Positions 1 through 11,386 of a stretch of 64,000 bases of DNA are shown piece after piece. The stretch comes from Anaspis maculata (taxonomy: Eukaryota; Arthropoda; Insecta; Coleoptera; Scraptiidae). Every line of letters starts with the position of its first letter. The stretch's first letter is position 1. The notes beneath the pieces were generated by a model. That model was given only the letters and a program-made list of their open reading frames with translations, was not told the origin of the DNA and searched no databases. The translations under genes were made by a program, and so were the position numbers. The stretch is taken from NCBI GenBank assembly GCA_949128115.1, contig OX421963.1:37927979-37991978 (forward strand). Direction: 5' to 3'.

Positions 1-282
1 ATTTTTTTCAGTGTGAAGAACTATTTGGACATGGTAACAAATATTGTCAATGTACAGGTTAGAGTCGTTTGATGGCCTCCCAGTAGGAATTACGTGGTGG
101 TATGGTGATTTGGTGGGAAGCCTCGCCAGTGGCGCCGAACTCATAAAAAGTTACTATGGCGAAGAAAATTTTAGACCCCCCCCCCTATTGCCACGCTACG
201 GTCGGGCCTGGGGGTCTAAGAGCCCCCCATGCAGTTAGCGCCGCAGGCGAAATTTTTTCGGAATAATAACATTAATAATAAT

Positions 283-585
283 GTTTACGTGTTTGTTGTG
301 TTAATACATGAGATGTAATGACTTTTATATAAGTTGTATATGGATATTACAGTTTATGTATTCAAGTTGACACTTGTCAAAATAACCTCAAAAATTACAA
401 AAATTCCACAATTTTCAATAGAACAAACACGTAAAATGTTGTACAACACTCGTGGCTTGTTACACAAGATGCTTTCCGACACTCAGCCTCCCATAGAACT
501 CGGGCTGCGCCCTCGTTCTGCAAATTTCAGCTTCGTGTCTGAAAACCACTTATGTAACAGCCAACTCGTATTGTAAACTACTATA
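283..585 (+). repeat. R1 dispersed repeat, copy 1
   Basis: About 300 bp, recurring in inverted orientation at 22294-22598 and 43871-44173 with high identity. The two ends share an imperfect inverted TAATAnTnGTTTAC-like sequence. Inside are short palindromes, including TTGACACTTGTCAA and GTTGTACAAC. Open frames on both strands here simply follow the repeat and recur in the other copies. It is probably a MITE-like or otherwise unclassified non-autonomous element. This copy lies inside the hAT-like element, so it may have been inserted there later. Confidence 0.7.
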
Positions 586-1177
586 ACAAAAATAAGCAAA
601 AGAAAGAGAAGCCGCTGACCAAATTTTCCATAGATTTCATCATCTTTTGCACAAAAATCGAAAGTTTTTTGTGAGTTCGTATGATTTTCCCAGTCCATTT
701 AGTTGGCTGTTCAAATACCGATGATCAAAACCTTTTTGCCTCTAGTCTAGGGTGCTATGAAATTATTATTTAATATGTTATCAATGGTTGGCCATAATCG
801 AGGCCATAATGACTGAATAAACTATTGAATGCCAGTGTTGGTCTCTGAAAATGTTTAAAACTGAATAAAAAGTTTTTCATTATCAAAAGTTATTTTCGAA
901 ATGGCACAATATTGGAAAACGGAGAGTGGTCGTATTTCCTACCGACATGCATTGGAGATTGCCAAACAACATGCAGATGTCACTCTGAGGTAAATTGTAG
1001 GACATACTACCAACAATTGACAAAGGAAAAAAAAGTCATAGCACTCTTGAAGTAAAATGGTTTCGACCATACGGTACCTATAACCTATACATGCCTATAC
1101 CTAGGTACATCGTGAATAACTGTCGTTCAGATTCAAAGTGCCTAATAATCATAATATCCAATGATTTGCTGAGTAAA

Positions 1178-1256
1178 TCTCTCTTCCTCTTCTTTTTCTC
1201 CCTTTTTCTTTTCTTCTCCTTTTTTCTTTTTTTTTCCTCCAGACCCCCCCCCCCCT
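1178..1256 (+). repeat. Polypyrimidine tract ending in a C-run
   Basis: Nearly uninterrupted C/T sequence of about 80 bases ending in a run of about 13 C. It is inside the hAT-like element just before its right end. The left end of the element has a matching C-run at about 176-185, so it appears to belong to the sub-terminal region. Confidence 0.7.
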
Positions 1257-1307
1257 CATTTTGAGGTATGGCGAGCGCCACAAAAAATGGTCTATTCGGC
1301 GCCACTG

Positions 1308-4187
1308 AGCCTCGCACCTTCAACTTTCAAGGGCCCCCCAGACCCCCTCCGCATCGAGTGCACCGATGTCTCCAACTCTTGAAATTAAAGTTGAGGGACC
1401 CCCAATCAAACCACAAAAGCGCATTGCTTAAGCTCAAAATGCATAGTTCGAGCTTTTTTTGGCGCTTAACCACCGGACTATATCCAGTGGTGTAGAAAAT
1501 GGGATGGGAGAAGTTGAACAATTCCCCCGTATCTAAGCCACTGGAAAATTGTGACAAAAGTTATCTCTGCCAAGTGATGAATATCTATTTCGTTAGCATT
1601 TGTATTCAATTTGGTCAAAATCGCTTCAATGACTTGAGAGTTACTGCAAAAAAAGATTTTAAAAACTAAACTTTGAAAGACTCTATCTCCCTTAGGAAGC
1701 GTTTTGGAGAAAAATTACATTATGCATGTCGACCTAGTTTTCGATGGACCATCGAATGGTGAATTATTGCTACTATAACCTGGACCACCCTGTATAATAA
1801 TAAAAGTAATAATAAATGGTCTTTTATTGCGAGAAAAAATCAAAATACATAACCAGCATGAATCACATAGGCGGAGTCTAGCTTAGAGCTATTCGTCTCA
1901 ACCCGATATAGAGATTTATTTTGGTACACTTCGGTTTTAATTTAATCAAAATTGGCTGAACGGTTCAAAAATAGCGGTAAAGAAAGATTTCAAAAAGTCA
2001 AGTCTACTACCCCGTTTTTGTAGAGAAGCATCTTAGGAGCATGAGTTTTATTATTTTTCAACTTCATTTTTGATGAGGAATCATCCTCAAAATTGGTAGC
2101 AACCAGCAACTAATGTCTTGCAGGTACCTCGATAAAATTTAATTCGATAACAGACTAACTTAGCTCAGGTTAGGTCGACGATTTCCTTCTACTGGCCGGA
2201 CGGCCGACCTTCCTGTAGGTGTCTTGTATTTTGTTACTTTTTCAGTAACATTTATATTAGAGCCAAGAAATGTTATTTCAACAAAAAGCCTATACCTACG
2301 AGTGGCCAGCTTAAGGTCATATCTATTACTTGATTCAGATATGCATCTTGGAGCCCGTAAAAATTGAATAGGTATGAATAAATAATAAGATAAACAAATC
2401 AAGAGGTATTCACAAATTTTTCACAATATACACAAGCAGGTAGACCAGTGCAACTTCTCATGTTGCATTAGGAGCGGAGGAGAGCTTGACCTTCCATCCC
2501 GCAAGAAAAAACCGACCGATGGAACAGCGAAACTGATGCTGAAACGAAAACACAAGAGCAAGTATGTTAATGACGGATTATTGATTGGGGGGAAGTGCTG
2601 TTAGAAACAATCTTGGCTCGGCCATCATCATCATCATCATCATCATAATCTCCTAGGCTCCTTCCTAGCTGGCTCCGCGCGACTTTGGCCGGCGAGAGCG
2701 AAGAACTGTTTTGAATTCCTGCATGAAGTATGCACATATGGAATGATTCCCCTTTCAACAGCGTATTATATGCTTGCACAGTTGCACACATATCCCACCA
2801 GCAGTATATCTGAAATATTTATTCCAGGTCCCCAAAGACGATGAAGGCTACTTCCAGAGTGGTTTGTTCTCCCTCCTGAAGGGACGCCTTGAACAAAAAA
2901 TTCCTTAGGTTCCTGGATATTTACTTGCTGGGAAAGTATTGTGGTATCATAATATTTTTATCTGCAAGCAAGAGAATCGGATGGAATTCGTATAGCCGCG
3001 GGTGGCCGGCCGCGACCCCCTTCTCTACACTCCTCCTGCACTCCAACTCTTCGACAATGACAACAATAATTCCTGATGTTGCTTGTGTCTCTGGCTTGGT
3101 ATTGCATTGATGTTTCCTCTTCGGAAAGTTGAGCACAACTAATAAAACAAGGGCCCCATGAAGTGATCCAGAACCGTACCCGGTACGTACCGAGAAAGGT
3201 CATGGATGCAGATGCTCAAGGTCAATGACGTTGGTTCTAAATCTGCCTATAGGAATTTATTTTGTGAGAAATGATTTAAATATTATTTTTTCGTAGCTCT
3301 ACATGTTTTGATATTTTATAGGTACAGACCCAGATTCATAACTTCAGTTTTTCCTGTTGGATTTGGTAGGCACGTGAAATCCCCGGGTGGGTGTTGTGCA
3401 CGAAGGTGTTGTAAGAATGTTTCGGAGAATCGATGTGTATTGATAGTAAACGACGTTCATGCATAAATCATTGTTGGAAGTACACCATACACAGAGGCTA
3501 CATGCAAATCTGTTGGTGTAACCATTTGCGATTTATTGTAGGCCGAGGTAAAGTTCAAGAGTCAATATTTCGCACAATAACAAACTTTTTACTCTTGAAA
3601 GCTCACGTAAGCAAGCGAGCGCATTATCCTGTCTCCGGCTCGCATAAACTTTTCTTTTTAATCCTATAGGTATCAGTACGGTTCAACATTCTGGTGTGGA
3701 ATCTAATTATAGCAAATAACTAATAAGGTGTCGAGGAATTTAATTAATGCATGTTGATGTGAAAAAACTCGAAGTCTGTAATGAAAAAAATGCGGAAGGG
3801 ATTTGAACTCGACGCTTCGGTATGGAAATTGACCTATCAAAAGCTGAGTAATTTATTGAAAGTTATCTCGGTTGGTAGCCCCATATTTATTGTTGTATTT
3901 ATTCAGTGATGTCTTGATGTCTATCGTAGTGATAATAGTCAAAGCGCGTTCACATATTGCGGAGTTTTTCACTTTGATACACAGAACGTGTATTAGCAAA
4001 ATTGTACCTACTTTGTTAAACACTTATCTAAAAATATTTATCTACAAGCGTTAAATAATACCCGTCACTTTTAGCACGTCGTCATGGGCAACGTGAAAAA
4101 ATGATGATTCTGCGCATTCCTGTCATATTTTCAATAAATTCTGACATTTACCAAACATTTCAAAGACCATTGTAGATAAAATCCTGT
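1308..4187. other. Non-coding stretch, no supported gene
   Basis: Only short chance frames are visible. A short (ATC)n microsatellite of eight units sits at about 2623-2646. An isolated CACCCTGTATA motif at about 1786, like the ends of the palindromic element at 22.7 kb, may be a solo terminus. Nothing else was recognised. Confidence 0.5.
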
Positions 4188-4306
4188 ACGATACACGCGT
4201 TAAAAGTGTCTTATTTTGTTCGCGGGGTTGCTCTACTCGCTAATGCTCGTTTCGCAAGCGTCCCCGCTCACAAAATAATACCTGTCACTTTTAACACTCG
4301 TATCGT
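4188..4306. mobile_element. Small hairpin MITE-like repeat (119 bp)
   Basis: The left arm starts ACGATACACGCGTTAAAAGTG and the right arm is its imperfect inverse, ending ACTCGTATCGT. The arms also share the inner motif TTATTTTGT/ACAAAATAA. The left part of the arm (TAATACCCGTCACTTTTAGC) also occurs about 150 bp upstream near 4050, suggesting a second broken copy. Confidence 0.6.
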
Positions 4307-6529
4307 AAATAGCTATTATAAAAAGTAAGCCTTTTTTGAGGACTCTAAGTTGTGAGCATTATGCTAGTATTGCTGGAAAAGGTAACGTTCCCCTAATCTG
4401 AGTTGCCTAACAAAGGCAACATTCCATCTAATAACGTTTAATCCATCTAAGCAAGTATTTCCCTATAACTTGAAATTTGGTCGTTGCGCAATTTTTTGGA
4501 ATTCCACCAGTGCGCTCAATTAATTGATGGCCCGTCTCAGAAGTCAATATAAATTCCTCATATTATGCGCGACACCCGGTGCAAGGTCATAGGTTGAATA
4601 TGGAAATCCAAAAATTTATGGAAGCAAAAAGCTGTACCCCAAGAATTTTAATGGGTCCATTTTCCTTTCACAACAACCTCAAATGGATTATCATAACGGA
4701 TTCAAGTACAAACAAGTAAAAAATTACTGTTCCTTATCGGCGCCAGGATCAGTGAGATAAGTGGGCGAGTTGTCAGCGAAACTGAAAGTCAACTGAAATT
4801 TATTTGTGCGCAGCTTATCTTCCGGTACGCTGTCCCTTATAAGCTGGATTGTTGTTGTTGTCGTTGCCAAAATATCAAAGATGTATCGAAACTTGATCTT
4901 TTGACAAGCTACATTTACAAATGATTTAATTAAAATGTATACCTATATGCATAGTGTGCTGTACCTATAGAAACTAAAAGCCAGCCAACACTTCGATGGT
5001 CTTCTCACATAAATAAATGGCCCCGTATGCTGTATATAAGAATTAACGAAAACAATGTCAAAAAATTGCAACAACTTTCTTCTCGTTATTTTTAGAATAC
5101 TTAATCGCATCTTAATTACGTGGCAAGTTTATCGTATATTATTATTGTCATCATATTGTGTTGTCATGGAAGAAAGTTATTGCGCGGGATTGCAAAATGC
5201 ACTTACTCTTCTCTGCTGACGATGCCGAGGCCGTATGCCATTTGATTGCCCCGCGTGTCCCGTGTGTGAAATTATATTAATCTCCGGGTTATTTATGGGT
5301 CTACTCGGTTTCACCCAGGCATTATCGACATTGAAAGTCGACTAATTGGGCGAGATGCAAGTGAACTATCGCTTTTACCGAAGAAAATAGCAAAGTTCGA
5401 GTCGTCGTCCCCAAAGTTCTTTGACCATCCATCGAAGGATCCAAAAGGAAAAGTTAATAAATCATACGGATAATCACGCGTGGTGCTTTTCATGCCACAT
5501 TATAACTTAATTTTTTCTTTTTAGACAAGCGGCAATAAAAACTGGAGGAGAAATGCCGAGGCGTCCTTGAGGTGTAGGTATATAATATAACTATACCACA
5601 CATCTGGCCTCCATTAAATTTACCTAACAAATAATTTCTCCCGGGTCATGGAGAGCACGGCATACTGTGACTAATAAGGCAGTTAAGTTATTAGTTGCAT
5701 TACATAATTCGTGCGAGATCCTGCTGCATGATGCAGTTCCTGCAGCGAAATTAAACACGCATTCTAGGTGGAGATTTTTTACGGGAAACACTGACAAATG
5801 GCGTCCTTGACTTTGAAGACTTTGTGCTCCAATTCACAGCGAAGCTTGACAGAAGAAAGTTCGACGTAATTTTTCAAGCAAAGTCGGATTGGTTTTGAGA
5901 AGACTAAAACAAATTAAGCTGACAAGGGCTAATGAAATTGGTCCTAGTTATTCTTTGTGATTTTACCGGATCTTGACGTTTTTGCATGCCAGAACGAAGA
6001 GCTCAGTCCTTGCTTATTATGAGCAATGATTTCAACTAATTTTCCATCAACCAATTTTTGACTTTCCCTTCTTTCATTGTTGGAATACCAATAATACCAT
6101 CTACCTAAGCGAAAGACGTCAACTCGAAAATCGGAATTTGTGGACATTTTAATCGAAATAAGAGAACCGAGAAGAGAACTTTTGAAATCAGAACTTAATC
6201 GGTTCCGTAGTTTTGCTCAAAATTTTGATTCCATGAGATAACAATTTTAACCTCAAATTAATCATTTGATAAAAGAGCGATATAGAATCATTTGAAATGA
6301 TTCAAAGAAATACAATAATAAACTGCTCCCGAATGGAGTTGTCGCCACTAAAAAAATTGCTTGACTTTGACGGCCAATAACTTTTGATTGCCGACAGTGA
6401 TTTCCATTCTGTTTGTTGCGTTTACCAGCCCAATCTATCCTCAACAGATCCTGTAATTGTGAGTATCAACAAACTGCATGTAACATTTATACAGAATATG
6501 TAAAAAGGTGAAAAATTGCAACAACTTCA
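4307..6529. other. Non-coding stretch, no supported gene
   Basis: AT-rich sequence with no frame that resembles a protein on either strand and no repeat shared with the rest of the window that I could see. Confidence 0.5.
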
Positions 6530-6729
6530 TCGAACCCCTATTTGCAGTAAAATTTGGGCCCCTTGTGTTTTTCTGTGTCATTCGGATCTCTATTGAGCCC
6601 TCTTGTGCCTTCATGTGTCATTTGGAGCCCTAGTGTAAATCCCTTGTGCCTTAATGTGATTTACGGAGCCCTACCGGGCTCCTCTCATGTCCCCAAGTGT
6701 AGTTTGGAGCCCTAATTAATCCTCTTATG
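6530..6729 (-). repeat. GGCTCC/CACAAGG minisatellite, inverted short array
   Basis: Degenerate tandem units built on GGAGCCCTA...CCCTTGTG...TCATGTG. Read on the minus strand it matches the array at 8806-10345; for example, the part next to 6729 matches the sequence around 9377-9432. The two arrays therefore lie in opposite orientation on either side of the Helentron-like copy A. Confidence 0.7.
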
Positions 6730-6778
6730 TTTTTAGCGCATTTTCCATCTTGATGAAAATCGCTATTGCAACCGCTTT

Positions 6779-6849
6779 GTCCGTCCGTCCGTCCGTCCGT
6801 CCGTCCGTCCGTCCGTCCGTCCGTCCGTCCGTCCGTCCGTCCGTCCGTT
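6779..6849 (+). repeat. (GTCC)n microsatellite, about 17-18 units
   Basis: An uninterrupted tetranucleotide run. The matching site in copy B (14401-14430) has only about 7-8 units, so the tract changes length between copies. Confidence 0.95.
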
Positions 6850-7189
6850 CATCGAACTCCTCCCAAACTAGACGACCTAGCTTTCTAATTTTTTCGCTGT
6901 TACATAGCTGCCACTCCCAAAGGAGGGCTAGGCTATATTGGATGTCCATATTGCGCCGCCAACATAGAGAAAACCGCCCCCGATAAACTTGAAATAACAT
7001 AATATTGCACTTTCTACCAGACCTGATGCTCTAGTGTTCTCATTTTTTGAATAATACATAGTTGCCACTTATGAACGTAAGCCAACAAACATTCCGTCTT
7101 CAATATGCGCCGCCAACATGAAAAAACTGCTGAAAACCGCCCCCAAGCACTTTAAAATGAAAAAAATGAACCCGAAGACATAGCGATCT

Positions 7190-8600
7190 GATTCTTTCGG
7201 TATATAAATAGCTGACTAAAAATGGGAAAGGATAGGCTACTTTTGGTTAGTCGCCGCCCCCAGATTCCGCCCCCAAACGATAAAAAGTGCAACTTTCACA
7301 AATGTTACTGATTGAGATGTTCCCTTCAACATTTAGGAACTGCCAACTCAAATTGTGCAACATTTGCTCAGCCGAACGCTGCCGCTCCCACACGCCGCCC
7401 CCAAAGTAAAAGATAAATGAAAAACATGAACCTGAAGACATAACGATTTAATTCTTTCACTATATTAATAGCTGACTGAAATTGGAAAAAGATAGGCCAC
7501 TTTTAATTAGCCGCCGCCTCCAGCTGCCGCCTCCAGCTGCCGCCTCCAAGTAAAAAAATGCAACTTTCACAATTTTCACTGATTGTCATATTTCCCTTAC
7601 ATTTAGTAACTTCCAACTCAAACTGTGCAACAGTTACTTTGCCGAATGCTGCCGCCCCCATACGCTGCCATCAAAGTGAGAGATGGATGAAAAACATAAA
7701 CCCGAAGACATAACGATCTGATTCTATCGGTATATAAATAGCTGACTAAAAATGGGAAAGGATAGGCTACTTTTGGTTAGTCGCCGCCCCCAGATTCCGC
7801 CCCCAAACGATAAAAAGTGCAACTTTCACAAATGTTACTGATTAAGATGTTCCCTTTAACATTTAGGAACTGCCAACTCAAATTGTGCAACATTTGCTCA
7901 GCCGAACGCTGCCGCTCCCACACGCCGCCCCCAAAGTAAGAGATAAATGAAAAACATGAACCTGAAGACATAGCGATCTAATTCTTTCACTATATTGATA
8001 GCTGACTGAAATTGGAAAAAGATAGGCCACTTTAATTAGCCGCCGCCTCCAGCTGCCGCCTCCAAGCAAAAAATGCAACTTCCACAATTTTCACTAATTG
8101 TCATATTTCCCTTACATTTAGTAACTTCCAACTCAAACTGTGCAACAGTTACTTTGCCGAATGCTGCCGCCCCCATACGCTGCCATCAAAGTGAGAGATG
8201 AATGAAAAACATAAACCCGAAGACATAACGATCTAATTCTTTCGCTATATAGATAGCTTACTAAAAATGGGAAAGAATAGGCTACTTTTGATATGACGCC
8301 GCCTCCAACTTCCACCCCCAAAAGAAAAAAAGTGCAACTTCCAATAATTTCCACTGATTTACATTTTAATGTTATCTCAAACATTCAGAAACTCCCAACT
8401 CAAACTGTGGAAAAATTTCTTTGCCAAACTCTGCCGCTCCCACACGCCGCCCCCAAAGTAAGAGATAAATGTAAAACATAACCTTGAAGACATGGCGATC
8501 TAATTGTTCCGCTATATAGATAGCTGACTAAAAATGGGAAGAGATAGGCCACTTTTGATTAGTCGCCGCTCCCAGCTCCCGCCCTCAAACAAAAAAATAT
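7190..8600 (+). repeat. 260-bp tandem repeat array, about six units (copy A core)
   Basis: The landmark TAGCTGACT recurs near 7209, 7469, 7739, 7999, 8253 (variant) and 8521, giving periods of 260, 270, 260, 254 and 268 bp. Each unit has a GAAGACATAGCGATCTAAT block, a GC-rich CCGCCCCCA block and a CAACTCAAAnTGTGCAA block. Units 1-2 and 3-4 are more alike as pairs (about 530 bp) than neighbours are, pointing to a higher-order duplication. Frames seen on the minus strand repeat with the unit and are not genes. Confidence 0.85.
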
Positions 8601-8805
8601 TGATGAGTGAAAGAATTTTCATTCAAATCTATTTAGTTGGCAAGGACCCCATTCTGATAACAAAATATCACAATGAGTTTCAAATGAAGAAAGTGGGCAA
8701 GGAATGGTGTTTCTCCTTCAACCAAATTTCTTTACGTTCACAATATGCCTCTTTGAGAAAATGCGCTACTGAGACTCACGCACGTGAAGGCATACTCACT
8801 TGTTT

Positions 8806-10345
8806 AATCTTTTCCTGGCTTTCGGAGCATTTGGAAACATCAAGTCTTCATGAAAAAAATGCAGGGGTGCTTAGCAGAGCTTCAAATGATATTAAAGACA
8901 CAAGGGGGCCCAGTGAAGCTTCATATAACATACGAAGGCAAAAGGGGTCTTACTGGGGGACTCCATACTACACTTGAGAACACAAGATGTCGGTGTCCAA
9001 AGTCACATGAAGGCACAAAGTGTAAGAGGCTTCAAAAGACGTTGAAAAAACAAGGGGGCCAAAGACAGCTCTGGATAATACAAGACAGCAAAAGGGAGCT
9101 TACTGGATTTCTGAGAGCCAGGAAAAAACATAATAAGGCTGATTGGGGCTTCATATTCTTTTGAAGGCAAAAGTGGTCCTATAGGGCTCCAAATATCACA
9201 TAAAGACTTGAGGTGTTCACTAATGCTCTCAAAGCCACGAAAAGATGTGAGTGGAGATCGACAAGGATTCAAGTGATAATTAAGACACGAGGGGGTCGAG
9301 GGGGCCCAAGGGAGCTTTATGTAATAAATGAAGGCGAAAGGTGGTTTACTGAAATTCTGATAGCCACGAAAAAGCATAAGGCGATTAATTAGGGCTCCAA
9401 ACTACACTTGCGGGCATAAAGAGAGCCCGATAGGGTTTCAAACGATATTGAAGACACAGAGGGGCCCAATGGATCGAGCTTTATATAACAAATGAAGGTA
9501 AAAGAGGGGGCTTATTGGTACTTACCTACTCTTAAAGCAAATAAAAACATGAGTAGGCTGATCAGGGCTCCGAATATCATATAAAGTCATGAGGTGCTCA
9601 CAAGAAGGCAACAGAGGGGGCTTACTGAAACTCTGATAGCCATGAAAAACATAAGAGGGCTAACTAGGACTCCAAACTACACTTGCGGACACAAGGGGGT
9701 CCAACAGGGCTCCGTATATCACATGAAGGCACAAGGGACACACACTTAAGCTTTCAGCAATGCAAAGGGCACAAGATGGCTTACTAAGATTCTAAAAGCC
9801 ACAAAAAAAAACATAAAGGAGCTCATTAGGGCTCCAAACGAAGGGCTTCAAACAATACTGGTGACACAAGGGGGTTCAAGGGGCTCTATATAATAACAAA
9901 AGGCAAAAGGGAGGCTCACTAGTACTCTGAAAGTCAATAAAAATCGAGATAAAAATATGAATGGGCTGATTATAGGCCTCTCCTAACTACATATGAGGAC
10001 ACAAGGGGACCCGAGAGGTCTCCGAATGACATGACGGCACAATGGTGATTATTATGCTTTGACAGTAGGGCTTCAAATTATGCACATTGAAGAAACAATA
10101 AGGGGGAGTCCAATTGAGCCTATATAGCACAAGATGGCAGAAGAGGGCTTATCGGAATTTTGGAGGCTATGAAGCACATAAGGGGGCTCATTAGGGCTCC
10201 AAATTATACTTGAAGACAAAAGGGGAGCCCCGATCTGGGGCCGAATATGACATAAAGGCGCAACGGGTTTACTAGTGCTCCGAAAACCTCGGGAAATTGC
10301 AAGAGCGTTCCACAGAACTCCAAACGGTATTGAAGACACAAGGTG
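8806..10345 (+). repeat. Degenerate GGGCTCC...CACAAGGGGG minisatellite array
   Basis: About 1.5 kb of imperfect repeats with the pattern AGGGCTCCAAAn..ACACTTGAGGACACAAGGGGGCC at roughly 40-bp spacing. A longer rhythm is marked by GCCACGAAAAAnCATAAG-like segments near 9118, 9234, 9362, 9640 and 9798. The sequence is purine-biased. The frames at 8850-9164 and 9003-9377 are by-products of the repeat. Confidence 0.75.
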
Positions 10346-10581
10346 GGCAAATATTTTATGAAACTGGCGGCCGACAGCAGTTTTCTCATTTTTAGGACGT
10401 AGTTGAATGTGTGTAAAGAAATCACCCCGAATAAATGCAATTTGGATAGTTGACCGGATAGTAAATTAGGACCGGAGCGGTATCTGTTTACTATGGGGTC
10501 AACGAATTAAACGTCTGCATTTCTCCATTATTTTTATAAAAGTTTGCGGCCGACAGTAGTTTTTCATTTTTTAGGACGTAA

Positions 10582-10987
10582 TGGGGTACTTGCCAATGAA
10601 ACAGATTTGACTGGAAATACTTTCAATCATCAACAAGAGTCATAAATAGTATTTCCTGAAAATTTCCGGAAAATCTATCCATTGGTTGAAAAGATTTTTT
10701 TTTCGATCTTTTTTTTCAAAAGGTTGGTAACAGTAGGGAAACTTTAGTGAAATTTTTATGTCTGTATTTTTCATATATTGTGAAGCCATTCTAAAAGTTT
10801 TTTGAGTTCTTAACCCAACAGTGCTGTTTGTTTAGTTTTTAGTATATTTGTGACGTCACAAATATATTTTTAAAACAGGCACTACGGCCGCAGTTTTGGG
10901 AATTTAAGAAAAAGAAAAAATACGGGTACAATATTTTAACCCATACTTTTGATTAGGCCAATAAAAAAAAATTGGGCAAGTACCCCA
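10582..10987. mobile_element. MITE with 13-bp TIR inserted in the 180-bp repeat
   Basis: The left end TGGGGTACTTGCC is inverted at the right end as GGCAAGTACCCCA. Removing this segment joins GGACGTA to TTGGATG and restores the order seen in the uninterrupted first unit, so this is an insertion. No coding capacity. The superfamily is not assigned because the target duplication is unclear. Confidence 0.65.
10843..10866. other. 24-bp perfect palindrome centred on TGACGTCA
   Basis: A perfect inverted repeat whose centre is TTTGTGACGTCACAAA, flanked on both sides by TATA. The core is the consensus CRE/ATF site. It lies inside the MITE, so it may be just part of the element; regulatory use is not shown. 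Confidence 0.7.
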
Positions 10988-11386
10988 TTGGATGTTTGTA
11001 GAAGGAAATTATCAAAAATTATGTGATTTCGGTGGTTGACCGGATAGTAAACTGAGACTGGGGCGGTAACAGTTTACTATCTGGTCAACTCATCAAGAGA
11101 CTATTTTCTCAATAAATTCGGATTTTTTTTATAAATCTGACGGCCGACAACAGTTTTCCTTTATCTAATACCTACCTGATCGCATCCGATGAGAATTTCT
11201 CCAAAAAACTGCGAATTGGATAGTTGACCGGATAGTAAACAATTACATACCAAAATTTTGTTTTTCAAATTCCAATGTGAAAATCATGAAGTGTCTCAAA
11301 ACGGTTTTGGAAGCACCGAGATTGGAGGTCTTACACGGAAGATATAAATTTTTATATGGAATGTAACAGATTTGCCCTATTTTCTC

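Larger units (their letters stand above)
127..1307. mobile_element. Non-autonomous hAT-like DNA transposon with 8-bp target duplication
   Basis: The ends are inverted copies of CAGTGGCGCCGAA (127-139 and, reversed, 1295-1307). The element is flanked by a perfect 8-bp direct repeat, AGCCTCGC, at 119-126 and 1308-1315. An 8-bp duplication with CAGNGGCG-type ends is the hAT signature. Both ends lead inward to a run of C/G bases within about 60 bp, so the terminal similarity goes beyond the 13-bp core. No transposase reading frame is present, so it would need a transposase supplied in trans. It carries an R1 repeat copy and a pyrimidine-rich tract. Confidence 0.8.
6730..8805 (+). mobile_element. 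Helentron-like non-autonomous element, copy A
   Basis: It starts TTTTTAGCGCATTTTCC and ends near ACTCACTTGTTT. A 12-bp sub-terminal inverted repeat TAGCGCATTTTC occurs at 6734-6745 and, inverted, at 8757-8768. Next to the 5' repeat is a GTCC microsatellite, then a core of about six 260-bp tandem units. Downstream of the 3' repeat is a small TCAC-GCAC-GTGA hairpin. Sub-terminal inverted repeats, a GTCY microsatellite, a tandem core and a 3' hairpin are the known architecture of Helentron-associated elements (the DINE-1/INE-1 group). No Rep/helicase frame is present. A second copy lies at 14352-16121 with the same ends, which fixes both boundaries. The exact clade is inference. Confidence 0.7.
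10346..11240 (+). repeat. Three-unit ~180-bp tandem repeat with internal hairpin
   Basis: GCGGCCGACAGnAGTTTTC-like blocks near 10365, 10545 and 11140 alternate with GTTGACCGGATAGTAAA blocks at 10449, 11035 and about 11226. In the first two units that block is followed within 25 bp by its inverse, making hairpins at about 10449-10503 and 11035-11089. After subtracting the insertion at 10582-10987, the period is about 180-190 bp. Confidence 0.7.

Noticed and set aside
3780..3830. tRNA-like GATTTGAACTCGA segment
   Set aside because: It recalls a T-loop on one strand, but no acceptor stem or anticodon arm pairs with it.
6725..7000. Frames encoding Thr-Asp-Gly-Arg or Val-Arg-Pro-Ser repeats
   Set aside because: They are translations of the GTCC microsatellite and its flanks in a non-coding element; the same happens at 14385-14633.
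7190..8600. CRISPR array
   Set aside because: Units are 260 bp and nearly wholly repeated with no short direct repeat plus unique spacers; the genome is eukaryotic.
8534..9377. Protein-coding genes in the minisatellite region
   Set aside because: The frames follow imperfect tandem repeats and are short; no domains.
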